In this document: in pieces, positions 62,343 through 64,000 of the stretch
How positions within the stretch are numbered: position 1 is the stretch's first letter
How the letters are laid out: every line of letters begins with the position of its first letter
Source of the DNA: Tetrapisispora phaffii CBS 4417
Lineage: Eukaryota > Ascomycota > Saccharomycetes > Saccharomycetales > Saccharomycetaceae
NCBI RefSeq assembly: GCF_000236905.1
Contig: NC_016521.1
Span: 1-64,000 of the forward strand
DNA: 64,000 nucleotides
Direction: 5' to 3'
The notes under the pieces: generated by a model
The model's input: only the letters and a program-made list of their open reading frames with translations
What the model was told of the DNA's origin: nothing
Database searches by the model: none
Position numbers and translations under genes: made by a program

Positions 62343-64000
62343 ATGTCTAAATTTAATGCTTTGAATCAGGACCTTCACGATGAAGAATTTGAAGTTGATG
62401 GTCATTCACGAGAACTACAAGTGGAAGAAGGGTTTAAGACGTTTCAGACTGCTCTGCAGTTTTTAAGAAATAAAAAATATGATGATGCTTCCGATAAATT
62501 TGATGAACTATTTCAAATGGCAATTTTAAAGGCTGATAAATGGGGCTTGTATCAGTTCTCATCACCAACTTTAGATAGTCTCCGTTATCTGGCGTTTAGG
62601 AACCGTGGAATGTTTTATTATTCATATTTAATCGATGAATATGCATCAATGGAAACTGATGAAATTGTTAATTACATACTGAAAGTGGTAGAAGATTTAT
62701 TGGAGTCAATGCAACATAGTTATGCTGATAGTTCAGTCACTGAGTTATTATTAATGATATTTAGAAGTTTTAGAAGCCGTAAATTAGAGCGATTAATTAT
62801 TGAATATGAACTGAAGAAACCAGATAATCAATTCCTAACATTGGAGCGTTTAAATAAAAATAAAATCCTTCCAAAATTGAAGAATGTACTGGATAGATAT
62901 ACAATACTACTAAATAATTTGCATGATACGAAAACAATTGAAACCTCAACGATAATAAAGGACAATAACATAAATCTAAGCAGCACATCTGAATTCAATA
63001 TAGTTTTGAACAAGATTAATCAGATGAAAACCCAAGATGATAAAGAAATGAAGAAATTGGATAGATTTGAAGTTAATATTAAAAATATGAGTTGGGACGA
63101 TATTTTAGGATCATTCAAAAGTCTAGTAGTGCATATGAAGTCAACTAATATGTTGCTAAGAGATTATGATACCTATGCAGAAACAGAATACCCAATTGAA
63201 GCAATTAAATTTAATTTATCTGACAAGGCGCTAATAAACTCTGATACTTCTCTAACAATGCAAAAGAATGATGTTTCTGATGAAAAGGAAGAAATTGCTT
63301 CCATAAACGCTACAAATAAAAGTGAACCGGATTCCTCTCTTATACCAGAGACAAAGGATAATGATAATATCGATTTTGAAATCGAGGGAACCAATAAAAA
63401 TAATGACAGTGTTAAGAATGATAAAAATGATAAAAATGATGATATTGACTCAGATTCTAATATTTCAACAGATGCAGATAGGCATAAGAAAAAAAGACAA
63501 TCAACTTCTGTAGAAGATTTATCAAGGCCAGCACAGAGAGTTAGTAAAAGAGTTAAAAATGAACATGTGGTTGATGAGAAAAAAGTATTCGAGTTACATC
63601 AAATCTTTATAAATGACTTTTTTTCTTCATGTTCTATGATAAATATGGAGTCATGCTTTAATAAAGAAGGATTAGAATCCATAATTCAAGATGGTATTTT
63701 GCAATCAAATAAAACTTATTACGTCGATTTTTTTAATTGTTTAAAAAATTGGAATTCAAAGCATGCTGATATTTTTATTCAAAATGCACAAGTCCCATCA
63801 AAAAGTAAGATAGGTGAATCTAATACAACGTCACAATCGCCTGAATTAACTTCCTTATTAAAATACAATGGAAGTAATGAATATGGAGAAAAGCAAAATT
63901 ATCCTGAAAGATTAGAAGATGCTGACCCTTCAATTCTCGAGAACTTTATTGGGAATATAAATAGAGGGAAAATGCACTTCCAAGAAGTTCGTTTTAAAAT
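62343..64000 (+). CDS. HIR3: HIR histone chaperone complex subunit Hir3, N-terminal part
   Basis: Open from ATG 62343 to the window edge (552 codons; S. cerevisiae Hir3 is about 1650 aa). The start SKFNALNQDLHDEEFEVDGH followed by LQVEEGFKTFQTALQFLRNK and KKYDDASDKFDELFQ is the TPR-like N-terminus of Hir3/CABIN1. Further helical repeats run to about residue 290. An acidic, Asn/Asp/Lys-rich disordered stretch with a short NDK repeat lies at about 320-385, then RPAQRVSKRVK, after which structure resumes. Hir3 scaffolds the Hir1/Hir2/Hpc2 complex, which deposits H3-H4 independently of replication and represses histone genes outside S phase. The gene is divergent from IPA1, as with YJR140C/YJR141W. 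Confidence 0.9.
   Translation, partial: MSKFNALNQDLHDEEFEVDGHSRELQVEEGFKTFQTALQFLRNKKYDDASDKFDELFQMAILKADKWGLYQFSSPTLDSLRYLAFRNRGMFYYSYLIDEYASMETDEIVNYILKVVEDLLESMQHSYADSSVTELLLMIFRSFRSRKLERLIIEYELKKPDNQFLTLERLNKNKILPKLKNVLDRYTILLNNLHDTKTIETSTIIKDNNINLSSTSEFNIVLNKINQMKTQDDKEMKKLDRFEVNIKNMSWDDILGSFKSLVVHMKSTNMLLRDYDTYAETEYPIEAIKFNLSDKALINSDTSLTMQKNDVSDEKEEIASINATNKSEPDSSLIPETKDNDNIDFEIEGTNKNNDSVKNDKNDKNDDIDSDSNISTDADRHKKKRQSTSVEDLSRPAQRVSKRVKNEHVVDEKKVFELHQIFINDFFSSCSMINMESCFNKEGLESIIQDGILQSNKTYYVDFFNCLKNWNSKHADIFIQNAQVPSKSKIGESNTTSQSPELTSLLKYNGSNEYGEKQNYPERLEDADPSILENFIGNINRGKMHFQEVRFK

Overview
The window looks like the left end of a chromosome from an AT-rich budding yeast of the Saccharomycetaceae. 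It opens with C-rich telomeric repeats that carry Rap1-like sites. It then crosses about 26 kb of decayed, gene-poor subtelomere and a small accessory zone with iron-uptake and cell-wall genes. From about 39.6 kb it enters a compact, conserved core. The core gene order is BAT, hotdog-thioesterase-like, SET5, SCH9, HTM1/MNL1, RPS4, YHR202W-like, MGM101, PMT4, YJR142W-like, PPX1, IPA1, HIR3. From memory of the S. cerevisiae map, this merges the two ohnologous tracks YHR199-208 and YJR140-148, and no SKN7/HMS2 lies between SET5 and SCH9. That fits a post-whole-genome-duplication lineage that lost genes independently of Saccharomyces (Tetrapisispora/Vanderwaltozyma-like), but the species is an inference.

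Subtelomere, 0.2-10.5 kb: four members of one secreted-protein family that resembles killer-toxin precursors (signal peptide, Cys cluster, Lys-Arg processing sites). One is intact (1052-1927), one keeps an intact N-terminal ORF with a decayed tail (8044-8972), and two are broken. They sit among diverged copies of a dispersed repeat.

Subtelomere, 12.3-20.7 kb: a two-gene module present twice in mirror-image orientation. Gene A (about 304 aa, unrecognised, ending in an LPxY or PPxY motif) converges tail-to-tail on gene B (unrecognised; acidic N-terminus, coiled coil, two C-terminal membrane helices). B is frame-broken in both copies and A is broken only at its 5' end in copy 2. Copy 2 spans a run of 20 N flanked by two near-identical 306-bp sequences that differ only in homopolymer lengths, which points to an unmerged contig overlap. 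Further in are a decayed retrotransposon Gag-like gene (23.4-24.5 kb) and coding relics.

Accessory zone, 27-39 kb: a medium-chain reductase of the YNL134C type, an ARN-type siderophore transporter, a small flocculin-repeat wall protein and a FRE-type ferric reductase with a perfect Aft1/2-type site upstream. A reductase plus a siderophore transporter forms an iron-acquisition neighbourhood. A GC-rich segment (28.7-30.3 kb) contains a perfect 36-bp palindrome and runs into the 3' end of the transporter gene.

Core zone, 39.6-64 kb: housekeeping genes for branched-chain amino acid synthesis, chromatin (SET5, HIR3), TORC1 signalling (SCH9), ER quality control and O-mannosylation (HTM1/MNL1, PMT4), translation (an intronless RPS4), mtDNA maintenance (MGM101), polyphosphate degradation (PPX1) and mRNA 3'-end formation (IPA1). 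HIR3 runs off the right edge. No tRNA, rRNA, CRISPR or centromere was found by eye.
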